Source of the DNA: Polytrichum commune | Lineage: Eukaryota; Streptophyta; Polytrichopsida; Polytrichales; Polytrichaceae | Direction: 5' to 3' | Length of the DNA: 64,000 bases | Assembly: GCA_950295325.1 (NCBI GenBank) | Contig: OX485807.1 | Location: 5,520,501-5,584,500, forward strand | Part shown: in pieces, positions 45,223-55,789 of the stretch | How the letters are laid out: each line of letters starts with the position of its first letter | How positions within the stretch are numbered: position 1 is the stretch's first letter | Program-made: the position numbers and the translations under genes | Notes under the pieces: generated by a model | Told to the model about the DNA's origin: nothing | The model's input: only the letters and a program-made list of their open reading frames with translations | Databases searched by the model: none

Positions 45223-46929
45223 TTGACATCGTTTTGGATCTTGTTGTGCGGTGACTTGAAGATGCAAGATGTGGGGTTTGGTGTCTTTTAGGTGTTGAAG
45301 GCTAGGGAAGGTAGATCCCGGGTACGCAACTCCCATATTATACGCAAGGTGTGCATTGGCATTAAATTGGCTCAAAGGACGGCTTCTATAGAAATCTTAT
45401 CAAATTATACAAAACAAAGGATCAAAGAGTTCGGTGGAGACCACATTACATAAAATGAGAGGTAGAAGAAGTTGCGTTGCATATTTATTAGAAAAACTCC
45501 ATAATGTATATAAAGAACTGAAACACCTATTTCTTTAACCTCGTAGAGCATCCAATTTTAAAAGATCCACACGAGTATCTGCCTCCAATTAAAATTAAAA
45601 TTCATTGGAAATAATTTATTTAAAATTGAATAATATAGGCCTATACTAGATGTATTTTAAAAAAACTCATATGATTAGGTTTTTAATGAAATTATATAAT
45701 TCAAGGAATATTTATTTCCTATATATAATTACCTTTGTGAATTCCTTGTTAGAAGGGCTACAAGAGTTTCCTTCGTTAAAACAAATTATATCACTCGAGA
45801 TTGGACTAAAATGCATTATTAAGTGATTATAATCAAGGCCATATGGTATGGGGTTTGCATACCCGGGAGGTAGATTCCAAGTTCCATTGCTTTGGATCGA
45901 TGTAACAAAAGGAGGAGTAAGGTATGCATGTGTTATTTGGTTTGTTTTCCATGTTCTCCAACTTCTACAAATTAGATTTGCACAATGAAACTTTGGTGCA
46001 TTAGCAAATCTAGGATGAAGCATGAACAAAACTCAGACCTCCCTTGATTTAGTTGTGATTATTGGATATGTGTGTTTGTCAATTCCCAACCAAATACATA
46101 GGTCCTCCCAATTGTGTTCATAATTGAGTGTGACGCACATAAAGGGACAAACTTTGTTTTTTTGGTGTTTAGGGTTCAGGGGTTTCATACGCTTCAAGAA
46201 AGTTTATGCCTTATTTTAGTTGTTGTTTGTTGGAAGATACTGAGAAAATAATCCTTCACTTGTTCTTGCACCGAGGCTTAGGGTGATATTGTTGGACTTC
46301 TAGCCAGCCATGATAAATTTTGTTCTTTTCGTGTCTAGAATTGGTGTTAATTTGCCAGGGGGTGGATTCTTCACACCATGTATGAACTTATGTGAGTGTA
46401 AAAGGAGTCTCATTTGAGGCATTACCATTTATAGTATACATAATGGAGAGCTCTTGTTTCTCTTACGTGTGCATATTCAAAAAGGCTATTAAGGATTTAA
46501 AAGTAAAGGTATATGGTCAAAAGGGGGGCCTAAAGGTTACGAGGAAAGTCGATAACGGTTGTGCCAGTTTCATCCAACTTATGTTTTCATCCATTGTTGT
46601 AATATGGTACTAGTCTTTAATGACTACGTACCATATTCATTCTTGTTAGGGTTTGCATTTGGGTTTCGAGCTTTTCCAAAGTAGAGGTTCTTAGAGCGCT
46701 TCAACTCCCTTGAGATTTGCTCCCTGGATTGTGGCCAAGTTATTGTGCTCTTGTCTTTGTTTATTTGATACAATCGTGGAAATAGTGTTACGTAGGCACT
46801 CAAAGAATCTCGAGGTAGGTCTTTCTCCTCATTTTGGGTTTACAAAATGCGCAATTTTTTTGGCAATAAGTGGGTGGAATATAGGGAACCTATTGACCTA
46901 ATGGCCCATGCAAGGGAAATGTATTATTG
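45223..46929. other. no gene seen
   Basis: Intergenic. Contains a reversed copy of dispersed family B at about 45955-46030. A 105-codon minus-strand frame at 45712-46029 overlaps that repeat and is not a gene. Confidence 0.4.
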
Positions 46930-47241
46930 AGCATACAAATGGGCCACGGCAACACTTGCCATATGTTTACATTCTAGTATGCAAGAGGAAGGTAATCTTG
47001 AGCATACCAATGCCAAGCATCATTTTGTGTACACTGTCATAATCTTGTCAACTGCTGTGTAGCAGAGGCATACACCTCATAACATTATTGAACATGCTCA
47101 TACCAAGATATCAAAAAGCACACTTGAACGCCAAGTGTCACGAGGTGACACTCATAATGAGGTTGTTAACCATCAGTGTAACCTAACATACGCCTCAAAA
47201 TTAGGGTAAGCGACATTGTTACGCGTGTGACACTAAGTACT
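46930..47241. mobile_element. CACTACACC-type MITE, partial
   Basis: GCATACACCTCATAACATTATTG, CCAAGATATCAAAAAGCACAC, CACGAGGTGACACTC and GTGTGACACTAAGTA align with the interior and right side of 36052-36533. The left end is lost. Confidence 0.55.
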
Positions 47242-47599
47242 GCTAATACTAACTTAAAACAACAACAGTGTGAGAGCTTCTTAAATTACTCAATAAGTCA
47301 CTCATGTTGTAAGGTAACTTAGTATGCAGGCGTCTCTAAGAAGGTGCGGAAACGCCGCGAGGTGTCTGAGTCCACAAGCCCTGAGCTTGATATCTCTCTC
47401 ATGTGGTGGCATATATTATATATACAACCGTTTTGTATGTGGGCGGCTCATTTGTGTGTTGGCGGGTACCCACTTCCCCACGCGTAGAGTGAGGGTGGAA
47501 GATATCTTTGTCCTCTTGGGTTTGTGATGAATTGGGTGGCACGAGCGATTGTTGCACCAAATGGTATGGCAAATTACTTGTGGATTTATACTATTTTGA

Positions 47600-47944
47600 A
47601 CCCACGCCGTCCCGTTCCGTTGCACCCGAGCACATGGAATACTGTCCTAGCGCATTCCTTAGCCATTTGTGCAACATGTCGTTGTTGACAGCTGGTTTTT
47701 TTGGGACTTTGGAACAGTGGTCGCGTCAGCGTCCACCTGTCCTCACCGTAGGTTGCCAAACCCCTATAGGTACTAGTGTGGGTCCACGTCGTCCCGTCCC
47801 ATTACACCCGTGAATATGATTTGATGCGCCATATCATTCCCAAACTCTCTTTGTTCAACATGCCGTTGTTGACAACTCGCCGTTTTGGAACTTTGGAATA
47901 GTGACTGTATCAGCGGCCACCCACCTTCACCGTAGGTTGCCAAA
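47600..47944. repeat. two-copy tandem repeat of about 182 bp
   Basis: Copies 47600-47760 and 47782-47944 share CCACGCCGTCCCGTTCCGTT, CAACATG.CGTTGTTGACA, GGAACTTTGGAA and CACCGTAGGTTGCCAAA. Diverged, and not open through its length. Confidence 0.7.
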
Positions 47945-48470
47945 ATGTATATGAGATGTGATTTGCATACACCGTTACTTCACTAGTATACAAGTCCAAT
48001 AGCGTATGTATCATTATGAAAGAGTTGCAAGTTTATTAGTTGCTGCTAGTGCAATGTGAACCATTCATGAGAGATGGACAAGATGCATGGTAATTCCGCT
48101 TAAATCACTGCAGAGCCGATTTTTCAAAGGATGAGTACTGTGCTACTATAACAAGTTAGCATGTGGGAGGTGGGTGATTGGTATATAACTTGTTCAAATT
48201 TTACAGATAGTGGTAAGTTAGTATGGATAGATGCAAACAGATCCGTAATCTGCCTAATAATTGCAAAGGTCATTTATGAGAACTATGTGAAGATCTAAGA
48301 TATGTAGGCCGGGGTGTCCACTGCTGAGGATTAAACCCATGCTCAAGTTGAAGTTGGCCTTCCTTTGTAAGCACTAATGCTGACAAGTTTTCAAACAAAA
48401 GCAACATGAACGCATGGTACTTAAGCTACACTTTGGAGGCAATCTGGAGGTCCGATTGATGAGCGCAAAC
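47945..48470. other. no gene seen
   Basis: Spacer without recognised features. Confidence 0.4.
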
Positions 48471-48693
48471 CAATGAACAGGAGAATCGGCTGCTAGTTAC
48501 AGTTGAACCGGTTGAGTTTGGGGTATAACAGGTAGAAGTTCAAGACTACAGGAAACTTAACGATGATGTTAGGGGAATTTGTAGAATACATCTCAAATTA
48601 AAGAACAACCCGAAAGATGTCAACATGTAACCGGATGGACTTGGAAACACTGGGATATGGACCGATTATGCCCAAAAATCTCCCGGGACATTG
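48471..48693 (+). mobile_element. hAT-type MITE (AACCGG family), 223 bp
   Basis: Starts CAATGAACAGGAGAATCGG and ends TCTCCCGGGACATTG. The flanks (GCGCAAAC and GACATTGT) do not match, so the insertion site has been rearranged or is old. A CT microsatellite follows at about 48708-48727. Confidence 0.75.
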
Positions 48694-48850
48694 GACATTG
48701 TGTTATTTCTCTCTCTCTCTCTCTCTTTCTGGGATGATATTGACCCACATAAGAACTCAGGACTAGAAGGATTCTCTCACTTTGTGATACGTCAAGTATC
48801 AAACTGGATCTACAATTTAGATACCATTTTTGTAGGGCATTTGATTCCAT

Positions 48851-49387
48851 TACATTGTTTATGGTATCTAATGTCACGTGCGTAGTAGAGTCACTTATCC
48901 TATTTTCAAGCATATCCTAGGTTACACTGATGACCAACAACTTCATCATTCGTGTCACCTCATGACACTTGACATTCAAGTGCAACTTACTAATATTTTG
49001 GCATGAGTATGTGCAATATTGTTATGAGGTGTACGCCTATGCAACACAATGGTCTACAAGTTGACTACAATGTACACAAACAACACTTGACTTTATTATA
49101 CGCTCAAGAATATCATATTCTTGCATACCAACACATATACACATGGCACTTGCCATCGATATATGCTCCACAATATCTTCCCCTCACAAACTGAAACACA
49201 AAACTATCATCTCGAGCATCCCAACATGCTACGCTAAATGTCATGTGACGTAGGTGAACTTTCACCTTTAAAAAGTCACTTACATTGACAAACAATATCT
49301 TTGGCAACTACCATACATGACACTTTGAGACCCTTGGCATCCACTTCAGGTCCTTCGCAAATAATGTAGGTGACACTAAATACGATT
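48851..49387 (-). mobile_element. CACTACACC-type MITE, reversed long form
   Basis: TTACATTGTTTATGGTATCT at the left; GTAGGTGACACTAAATAC at the right, where homology stops abruptly at the foldback MITE that starts at 49388. The inner order is inverted relative to 36052-36533. Confidence 0.6.
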
Positions 49388-49507
49388 TGGGCGAACCAAC
49401 CCATACACTTGTTCAGACCTTGTACAGCCGCTAGCCCACGGACTTTTTGGGCTAGCGGCTAACCTAATAGCTAACAGTTATGGCTGAAAACGGTTCTCGG
49501 AAAAAAT

Positions 49508-49650
49508 GGGCTAGCCCAGCTATGGCTAGATCGCGGCTTGAAAAATTATGGGCTAGCCTAGCTATGGCTAGATCGAGGCCTCAAAAAATATGGGCTAGTC
49601 CAGCTATGGCTAGATCGAGGCCTCAGATAATATGGGCTAGCCCAGCTAGT
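49508..49650 (+). repeat. left 42-bp subterminal array (3.5 units)
   Basis: Units open ATGGGCTAGCC.AGCTATGG and close CTAGATCGAGGCCTCAAAA. GCTAGC palindromes make transposase-binding sites plausible. Confidence 0.85.
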
Positions 49651-49722
49651 TATTAGCTAGCTAAAGATAAGTCATGTAACTCAATTGGCTCAAGCTAAGG
49701 CCCAGCCATGTCATCCCTACCA

Positions 49723-49977
49723 CTACCATAAAATTTTTAGGGTTGAGATCATCTGTCCATATCCAAGTGCTTCCAAGTGCAACCGGTTACATGTTTACAT
49801 CTTTTGATATGTCTTTACTCAAAGTGGGCTATATTCTCTACATTCCTCTAAAAAGATGGGTCGTTCTCTTGAAGTCTTGAACAAGAACTTCAACAAGTTC
49901 ATTTTGAAACTCAACCAGCTCATCTGCAACTAGTAGCCGGAACTCTGTAAGTAGTAGCCAGTTCTTTGTAACTGTAG
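49723..49977 (-). mobile_element. AACCGG-family hAT MITE, truncated, reversed
   Basis: AAATTTTTAGGGTTGAGATC, CCAAGTGCAACCGGTTACAT, AGGTCTTGAA-like and GAACTCAACCAGCTCATCTG blocks are the inverse of the 42492 copy. The ends are eroded and no 8-bp duplication is visible. It abuts the 5' side of the dimerisation frame, so its insertion probably helped remove the catalytic part. Confidence 0.6.
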
Positions 49978-50675
49978 TGGCGGGCGTAATCGAGAAACTT
50001 TACGATCTCATCCATGACGGTGTGATTTGGAAAACCATCAAGCGATTGGTGGAGAAGAAAGCTGAGGCGATCATATCCCTTCTCCCGGAGATCAATGCTG
50101 ACCGCGGCCGTCTAGTCAAGCGTCGAAAGATAGCATCGGATCCTATAGCATCTAGAGCAATGTTGCAGGATCTCATTGGCGACGCAGTGCAAACCAGCCA
50201 TGAGGAGAGTGAGGAGGTGGATATTGAACATGATCCGGTGGCCATGGTGGCGGCCAAGATACACATGTATTTCTCCATCGCCAGTGAGAAATTCCCAGAA
50301 TCTGGGAATTTGGTTAGTTGGTGGTGGAATGAACGATATAGAATGCCGTGTTTGGCGGAAGTAGCCGCCGCTTTACTAGCCTCCAAGCCCGGATCGGGTG
50401 GGCTAGAATGTGACTTTGGCAGTCTAAATGATATCATTACTCCAAAGAGATCATCGCTTGGGGGAGGATTTGCAGAGGCATCAATGATGTTGAAGTTGAA
50501 CAAACATCTAATGCCATACGATCCTGAAAAGTTGATCTTGTTGGATAATTCCGATTGGAAGAATCACATTCCCAAACGCCCTATTTTCAATGAGGAGTTG
50601 CAAATAGAGGATGATGACAATTTGTTGGTAGAGTATGATGAGCAACATGTTTTAGATATTGATGAAGATGAGTGA
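49977..50675 (+). pseudogene. hAT transposase C-terminal (dimerisation) remnant
   Basis: The frame of 232 codons starts at a GTG because it is open into the neighbouring MITE; no proper start exists and the first ATG is about 61 codons in. Residues about 112-178 carry the hAT C-terminal dimerisation signature (SWWWNERYRMPCLAEVA, LLASKPGSGGLE, IITPKRSSLGGG, MMLKLNKHL), which normally packs two transposases together in the nucleus. The C-terminus is acidic (EDDDNLLVEYDEQH). The BED zinc finger and RNase-H-like catalytic core are missing. The 3' half is clean, without stops, so it could still make a short dimerising protein. Family call by motif reading. Confidence 0.65.
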
Positions 50676-50804
50676 TTTTGACTGATATGAAATATAATTG
50701 TATTGATGACACAATGTCTCCTTGAATTCATTATATGAGCTACATGAATTAATTTATTAGGTCAGCTAATCCAACTATATGGCTAGAAATGGTACCCGAA
50801 AAAA

Positions 50805-51030
50805 ATGGGTTAGCCCAGCTATGGCTAGATCGAGGCCTCCCAAAATATGGGCTAGCCCAGCTATGGCTAGATCGAGGCCTCAAAAAATATGGGCTAGCCC
50901 AGCTATGGCTAGATCGAGGCCTTAGAAAATATGGGCTAGCCTAACTATGGCTAGATTGAGGCCTCAAAAAATATGGGCTAGCCTAGCTATGGCAAGATTA
51001 AGGCCTCAAAAATATGGGCTAGCCCAGCTA
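50805..51030 (+). repeat. right 42-bp subterminal array (about 5.5 units)
   Basis: Same unit and same direction as the left array. Units vary at TAGCCC/TAGCCT and at the A-rich junction. Confidence 0.85.
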
Positions 51031-51053
51031 GCTAATGGGCTATAAAAGGTGTG

Positions 51054-52255
51054 CACTTGTTCCATGTTGGATGCCTGCCTAAACCCTTGCCTCCAAGGGA
51101 CTAGTGTGCGGGTTGGTTCACCCCAACCCTACTATTTGGGTATAGGTGAGGGGGTATTACCCTCTCTCGAACTAGATTTGGGTGAATCAACCCATACACT
51201 TGTTCCTTGTTGGATGCCTAAACCCTTGCCTCCAAGGACCCAATGTACAGGTTGGTTCGCCCCAGCCCGGTCCAGTGTTGGGTTGGTATACATGTGAATC
51301 ATGCACACTTATGTCCGGGAAGAACCAGCGGTTGGTTGCAGATGAACCGACTGAGTTTGAGAAATAACCGGTTGAAGATGGAGACTTTAGGGGAATCACC
51401 GATCGTTTTAGAGGAATCTACATAATACACCTCAATTGAATGAAAGCAACAGTGGATGATGATGTCAACATGTAACCAACTGGTTGGATTTAGAATCACG
51501 AGGATCTTGACCGACTATATATGCCCAAAAACTTTCCGGGCACTGATACACACTATTTGTACACCGTTTATGGTGTTTAGTGGGTTGGGGCGAACCAACC
51601 TGTACATTGGTTCCTTGGAGGCTAGGGTCTAGGCATGCATCGAACAAAGAACGAGTGTATGGGTTGGTTCGCCCAAATCCAGTTGGAGAGAGAGGGTAAT
51701 ACCCACTCACCTATACCCAAATAATAAGGCTTGGGCGAACCAACCCGTACATTGGTTCCTTGGAGGCAAGGGTCTAGGCAGGCATCCAACAAGAAATGAG
51801 TGTACGAGTTGGTTTGCCGAAATCCAGTTGGAGAGAGGGTAATACCCCCTCACCTATACCCAAATAGTAGGGCTAGGGCGAACCAACCCGTACATTGGTT
51901 CCTCGGAGGCAAGGGTTTAAACATCCAACAAAGAACGAGTGTATGGGTTAGTTCGCCCAAATCTAGTTGGAGAGAGGATAATACCCCCTCACCTATACCC
52001 AAATAGTAGGGCCGGGGCGAACCGACCTGTACACTGGTTCCTTGGAGACAAGAGTCTAGGTAGGCATCCAACAAGGAACGAGTGTATGGGTTGGTTCGCC
52101 CAAATCTAGTTGGAGAGAGGATAATACCCCCCTCACCTCTACCCAAATAGTAGGGCGGGCTGGGACGAACCAACCTGTACACTGGTTCCTTGGAGACAAG
52201 AGTCTAGGCACGCATCCAACAAGGAACGAGTGTATGGGTTGGTTCGCCCAAATCC
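51054..52255. repeat. tandem array derived from the CGAACCAACCC foldback MITE
   Basis: Foldback units of about 90 bp alternate with a spacer of about 54 bp (CCAGTTGGAGAGAGGGTAAT...CCCAAATAGTAGGGC). Units at 51054 and 51182 point one way; five units starting near 51588, 51732, 51877, 52015 and 52168 point the other way. Period is 138-153 bp. The turn-round point contains a hAT MITE (51309-51545) and a scrap of the CACTACACC family (51550-51582). Confidence 0.8.
51309..51545 (+). mobile_element. hAT-type MITE (AACCGG family), 237 bp
   Basis: TTATGTCCGGGAAGAACC at the left and CTTTCCGGGCACTG at the right; flanks ATGCACAC (51301-51308) and ATACACAC (51546-51553) match at 7 of 8. Confidence 0.85.
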
Positions 52256-52795
52256 CCAACATCGGACCACGGGTGTAAACCCAGAGCTCTAATAAAGTTG
52301 CATGGCAGCCTACTAGGGTGGTGGTGTCATCGCTAAAGGTTACAGTTGGTTAAATTGCAGCCTGTGTGTATATGTGTGTGTGTGTTTGGGGGGGGGGGGG
52401 GGGGGTGAGGCTATCATGATATTGAGAGTATCGGTGGCCGTGGCATCAGGTGCCAGTGATCAAATGCCACAGAGCAAGTCAGTACTTCGACATGCTCAGT
52501 GGTGCCGCGTGCAGGCTTAACTTAATTCACACTGTACACCTGCAGATTATTATTATTATTATTATCAATAATAATAATAAGTAGGATGCGATGATGGGGA
52601 CAATGGTACCAAAGAGGAGATCGGTGCCATTGTGCCAATTTGGGACAATACAATACAAATCTAGTAGTAATAATAATTGTCGTTGTAGTAGTAGTAGTAG
52701 TGGTGTCAAAATGTCTGTAAGAAGCACACGTCTTTGTTTCGTGGTATGATATAATAATAACATATGATATGAGCCAGAAAGCCTTTGGTTCAGAC
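52256..52795. other. no gene; simple-sequence cluster
   Basis: A run of 18 G at 52388-52405 preceded by a GT repeat, an ATT/AAT trinucleotide pair at 52545-52581, and GTA repeats near 52685-52702. No coding sequence. Confidence 0.5.
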
Positions 52796-53460
52796 CAGTG
52801 TCTGGGGCCATGACTTTTGGGCATGATCGGTCAAAATCCGACTGTTTCCAAGTCCAATGAACGGGGAGGTCGCGCTGCTGCACGGCTTTTGTTTAATTAG
52901 TGTGGGTTATCATTTGGAGTTATGCATTGGTATAACATTTCACTGAGAGTATCAATTTATACCCAAGTAATGTAAGTAGTTAGTGTGCCCGCCGAAGAAT
53001 ACGGGGAGGACGTGCCGCTGCATTGGTTTTGTCTAATTAGTGTGGGTTACTATTTGGAGTTATGCATTGTTATAACAATTTACTGAAAGTATCAATTTAT
53101 ACTCAAATAACATAAGTAGTTAATATGCACGCCGAAGAATAGGATGTAGCTTAGTTGGTGAAAAATGATAATGATGATAAAAATGTTCTAGCAACACGTA
53201 GCTTTGAATGGTAACCCACACTAATTAGATAGAACAATGTCGTTATAGATGAACCAGTTGAGGTTGAGAATTCACCAGTTGAGGTTGAAGACTTCAGGAA
53301 ATTTACACATCATTTTATTTAGGAATATATAGAATATACCTAAAATTAATAAAGAAAAACTGATGTCAACATGTAAGCAGTCCCACTTGGAAACAGTACG
53401 ATCTTGAGGAATTATGCCTAAAAATCTCCCCGGACACTGTCTGAGTCCAACTGGTGACAT
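52796..53460. repeat. duplicated 133-bp block with hAT MITE pieces
   Basis: 52796-52857 is one end of the AACCGG MITE (CAGTGTCTGGGG...). Blocks 52866-52999 and 53010-53145 are a tandem duplication (TTAGTGTGGGTTA, GGAGTTATGCATTG, CGCCGAAGAATA). 53236-53443 is a further MITE copy with its left end shortened, ending CTCCCCGGACACTG. Confidence 0.55.
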
Positions 53461-53599
53461 GTTGCTTAAGTTTCCTCAATGAAATGAGCTTACTAAAGTA
53501 GAGAGTGTGTTATTTGGATGATGTTCTCACAACACACAGTAAGTTTGAGATGATTACCAAACCCAAATCGTGCACGTAGGTTATTTGCCTAGTGGATTT

Positions 53600-54780
53600 T
53601 GGAGTTTCTTATGAAAATCTTGTTCATTATCAATGTGGAGATTCTCGTGTTCATCAAGTGGTCGTATAGCCTTCCCAATCATGTTGACCATTGAGCCTTG
53701 AATGGTGAGCCTGTTTTGCGCATGTCGGTCAAATTCTTTTGATCACGTGTCTTTATGGCATCTATTCTTAGATCCACACCTAACCACACACCACTCAATT
53801 GTAGGTGTCCGAATTATTATTGTGTTGGAATCAGGCACATTTGTCTTAAAGGAAGAGGGATTTAGGGTGGGTTTTGCATTAGGGTCCAAGTCCAAGGAAA
53901 AACGCATCTTAAATGGAATTTACTTTTGGACTCAAGATTGGAGTCAAGTTTGAAGATTGGTTTCTCAAACTAAGAAGAGTGTTTATTTTCCGAGTGCGGA
54001 TTGCCAAGATTTGGAGGGAAATTGGTGCCATAGTAGTATCACTTCATTTTTGCATGCCTTGGATTTGGACCCTACTATAAACTCCTTGGGTCTAACATTT
54101 TTCTTTTGCTCAATAAAATCACTCGTTTTGGAATTCCTTTAATCTTCGATCTCAATGTAGACACACCCTAAAGTATGTGGCCCTCTTGTGTGCATTGCCC
54201 AACTCCACATACATTTTTGGTTGTTGGATCAAACCATGATTTCCCTCATCCCCTTCAGCAAATTCGAAATCATGAAGATTTTTGTTTCATGTTAAAAGTA
54301 TTGTCACCATCTGAGTGTCATGCAACACATCTTTTTATTACTAGAAATAATGGAGACCTACCACCACATTAGATTTCCTATATCATAGGTGATAAGTAGG
54401 TTAGACACAAACCAATTCAAAATTTGAGCAAAGTGCCGCGTGTTGTTTTCCATTGGTCCGAAACTCCACAAAATCCCATGTGCCACATTAAATAATTAGC
54501 ATTTCGGCACCCAATTGCCAAACAAGCTTATCACCTAGGGTATTTTCAGTGACAAAAGAATGTGATGTGTGAGATTTGTATGCATTGTACAACTAACAAT
54601 CAAAATCAAGGTTACATGGGGTCAAAGTGACGATTCTCTTTCTCTACCAATGGTCACAAACACTCTCACAATTGTGTTTTGCTACTAAACCTAAAATGGT
54701 GTCCATATTTTGAGAACATAGTCCAACCTCATCGTAACACATGTTTGTTTAGTGTCCGTTCTTAACTACAAATCTCACTG
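53600..54780. repeat. dispersed repeat family A, two copies, no gene
   Basis: 53600-53800 (GTGGAGATTCTCGTG, CATCAAGTGGTCGTA, TTAGATCCACACCTAACC) and 54610-54780 (AAAGTGACGATTCT, CTACTAAACCTAAAATGG, AACATAGTCCAAC) follow the same order as the copy at 11130. Frames of 61-83 codons between them have no domain. Confidence 0.45.
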
Positions 54781-55192
54781 TATAAGCTCACAACTCAAAT
54801 AAAAGGCGTTTGAGAGAGGGAGGGAGAGAGAGAGAGAGAGAGCATACCTCTCATCCATCCAACATAAAATCTTTGACCTCCCATACATTTGTTGCAAACA
54901 TGTTGCAATTTCATATCAAATGACTCAAACTAAACTAGATGAATTCATGGTCTTTTAAGCTTATTTTGATATCAAATCAACTAAAAATAATAACATATGG
55001 GTTGCATACTATTCCAAGACTTTTTATGTTCGATGAATGAAAGATACACTCATATGCAATAACCTCCTCTCTCTCAACTAAGAAGTGTGACCACATAAAA
55101 GGCCCACAAACCTCAAATTTCCAGGTTAACCATCATTCATTCAGATTTTTCTTTTACTAACAGATCGGAGCTGGAACAGTTGAATTGACTCA
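54781..55192. other. no gene; GA microsatellite
   Basis: A GAGAGA run at about 54822-54842; otherwise unremarkable spacer. Confidence 0.45.
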
Positions 55193-55424
55193 GAGTGTCT
55201 GGGGAGATTTTTGAGCTATAATTGGTCAAAATTGTAGTGTTTCCAAGTCCAACCGGTTACATCATGTTGTGATCTTTCGGTTTCTCTTTCACTAATTTAA
55301 GGTATACTCCATGGATTCCCTGTAAAAGGATGGGTAATTCTCCTGAAATCTTGAACTGTAACCAGTCATTTCGGAAACTCGACCAGTTCATCTGTAAGCA
55401 GTGGTTGGTTCTCCCTGTTCATTG
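55193..55424 (-). mobile_element. hAT-type MITE (AACCGG family), reversed, 232 bp
   Basis: GAGTGTCTGGGGAGATTTTT at the left and GTTCTCCCTGTTCATTG at the right are the family ends in reverse. The flanking 8-mers do not match. Confidence 0.75.
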
Positions 55425-55572
55425 GGTTCCTCGAAAATGCTTACTACCTACTTAAGCTTTGCACCTCCCAAGAATAAGCGTCATCTAATTCAGACTCTTT
55501 CACAGAACAAAGCTGGAGCATCATTAGTTGAATCGAAGTATGGTGGGTTACTTGAAAACGAGGCTTCCGCAG

Positions 55573-55789
55573 CAGGGCTTGGGGAGAACCGGCGGTTGAT
55601 TACAGATGAACCAGTTAAGTTTGAGAAATAACTGGTTGAAGTTGGAGACTTCAATAGAATCATCGATCATTTTAGAAGAATATACCTCAAACGAATGAAG
55701 GCAAAACCGGAAGATGTCAACATGTAACCGGCTGGATTTAGAATCACTGGGATCTTGACTGACTATGCCCAAAAACTTCGTGGGCACTG
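55573..55789 (+). mobile_element. hAT-type MITE (AACCGG family), 217 bp
   Basis: CAGGGCTTGGGGAGAACCGG at the left and TTCGTGGGCACTG at the right. Flanks TTCCGCAG (55565-55572) and TTCCACAG (55790-55797) match at 7 of 8. Confidence 0.85.

Larger units (their letters stand above)
49414..51053 (+). mobile_element. hAT element, 1640 bp, with direct subterminal repeat arrays
   Basis: CAGACCTTGTACAGCC at the left and, read inverted, CACACCTTTTATAGCC at the right agree at 13 of 16 bases. The perfect 8-bp duplication CACTTGTT flanks it (49406-49413 and 51054-51061). Next to each end is an array of a 42-bp unit (ATGGGCTAGCCCAGCTATGG...), in the same direction at both ends. Between them is a reading frame with a hAT dimerisation domain but no catalytic core, so the element depends on transposase from elsewhere. 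A truncated AACCGG-family MITE is nested at 49723-49977. Confidence 0.85.
49388..51127. mobile_element. CGAACCAACCC foldback MITE split by a hAT insertion
   Basis: The left part (49388-49413, GGGCGAACCAACCCATACAC) and the right part (51054-51127, from CACTTGTTCCATGTTGGATG) together rebuild one foldback copy once the 49414-51053 element and one CACTTGTT are removed. Confidence 0.8.
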
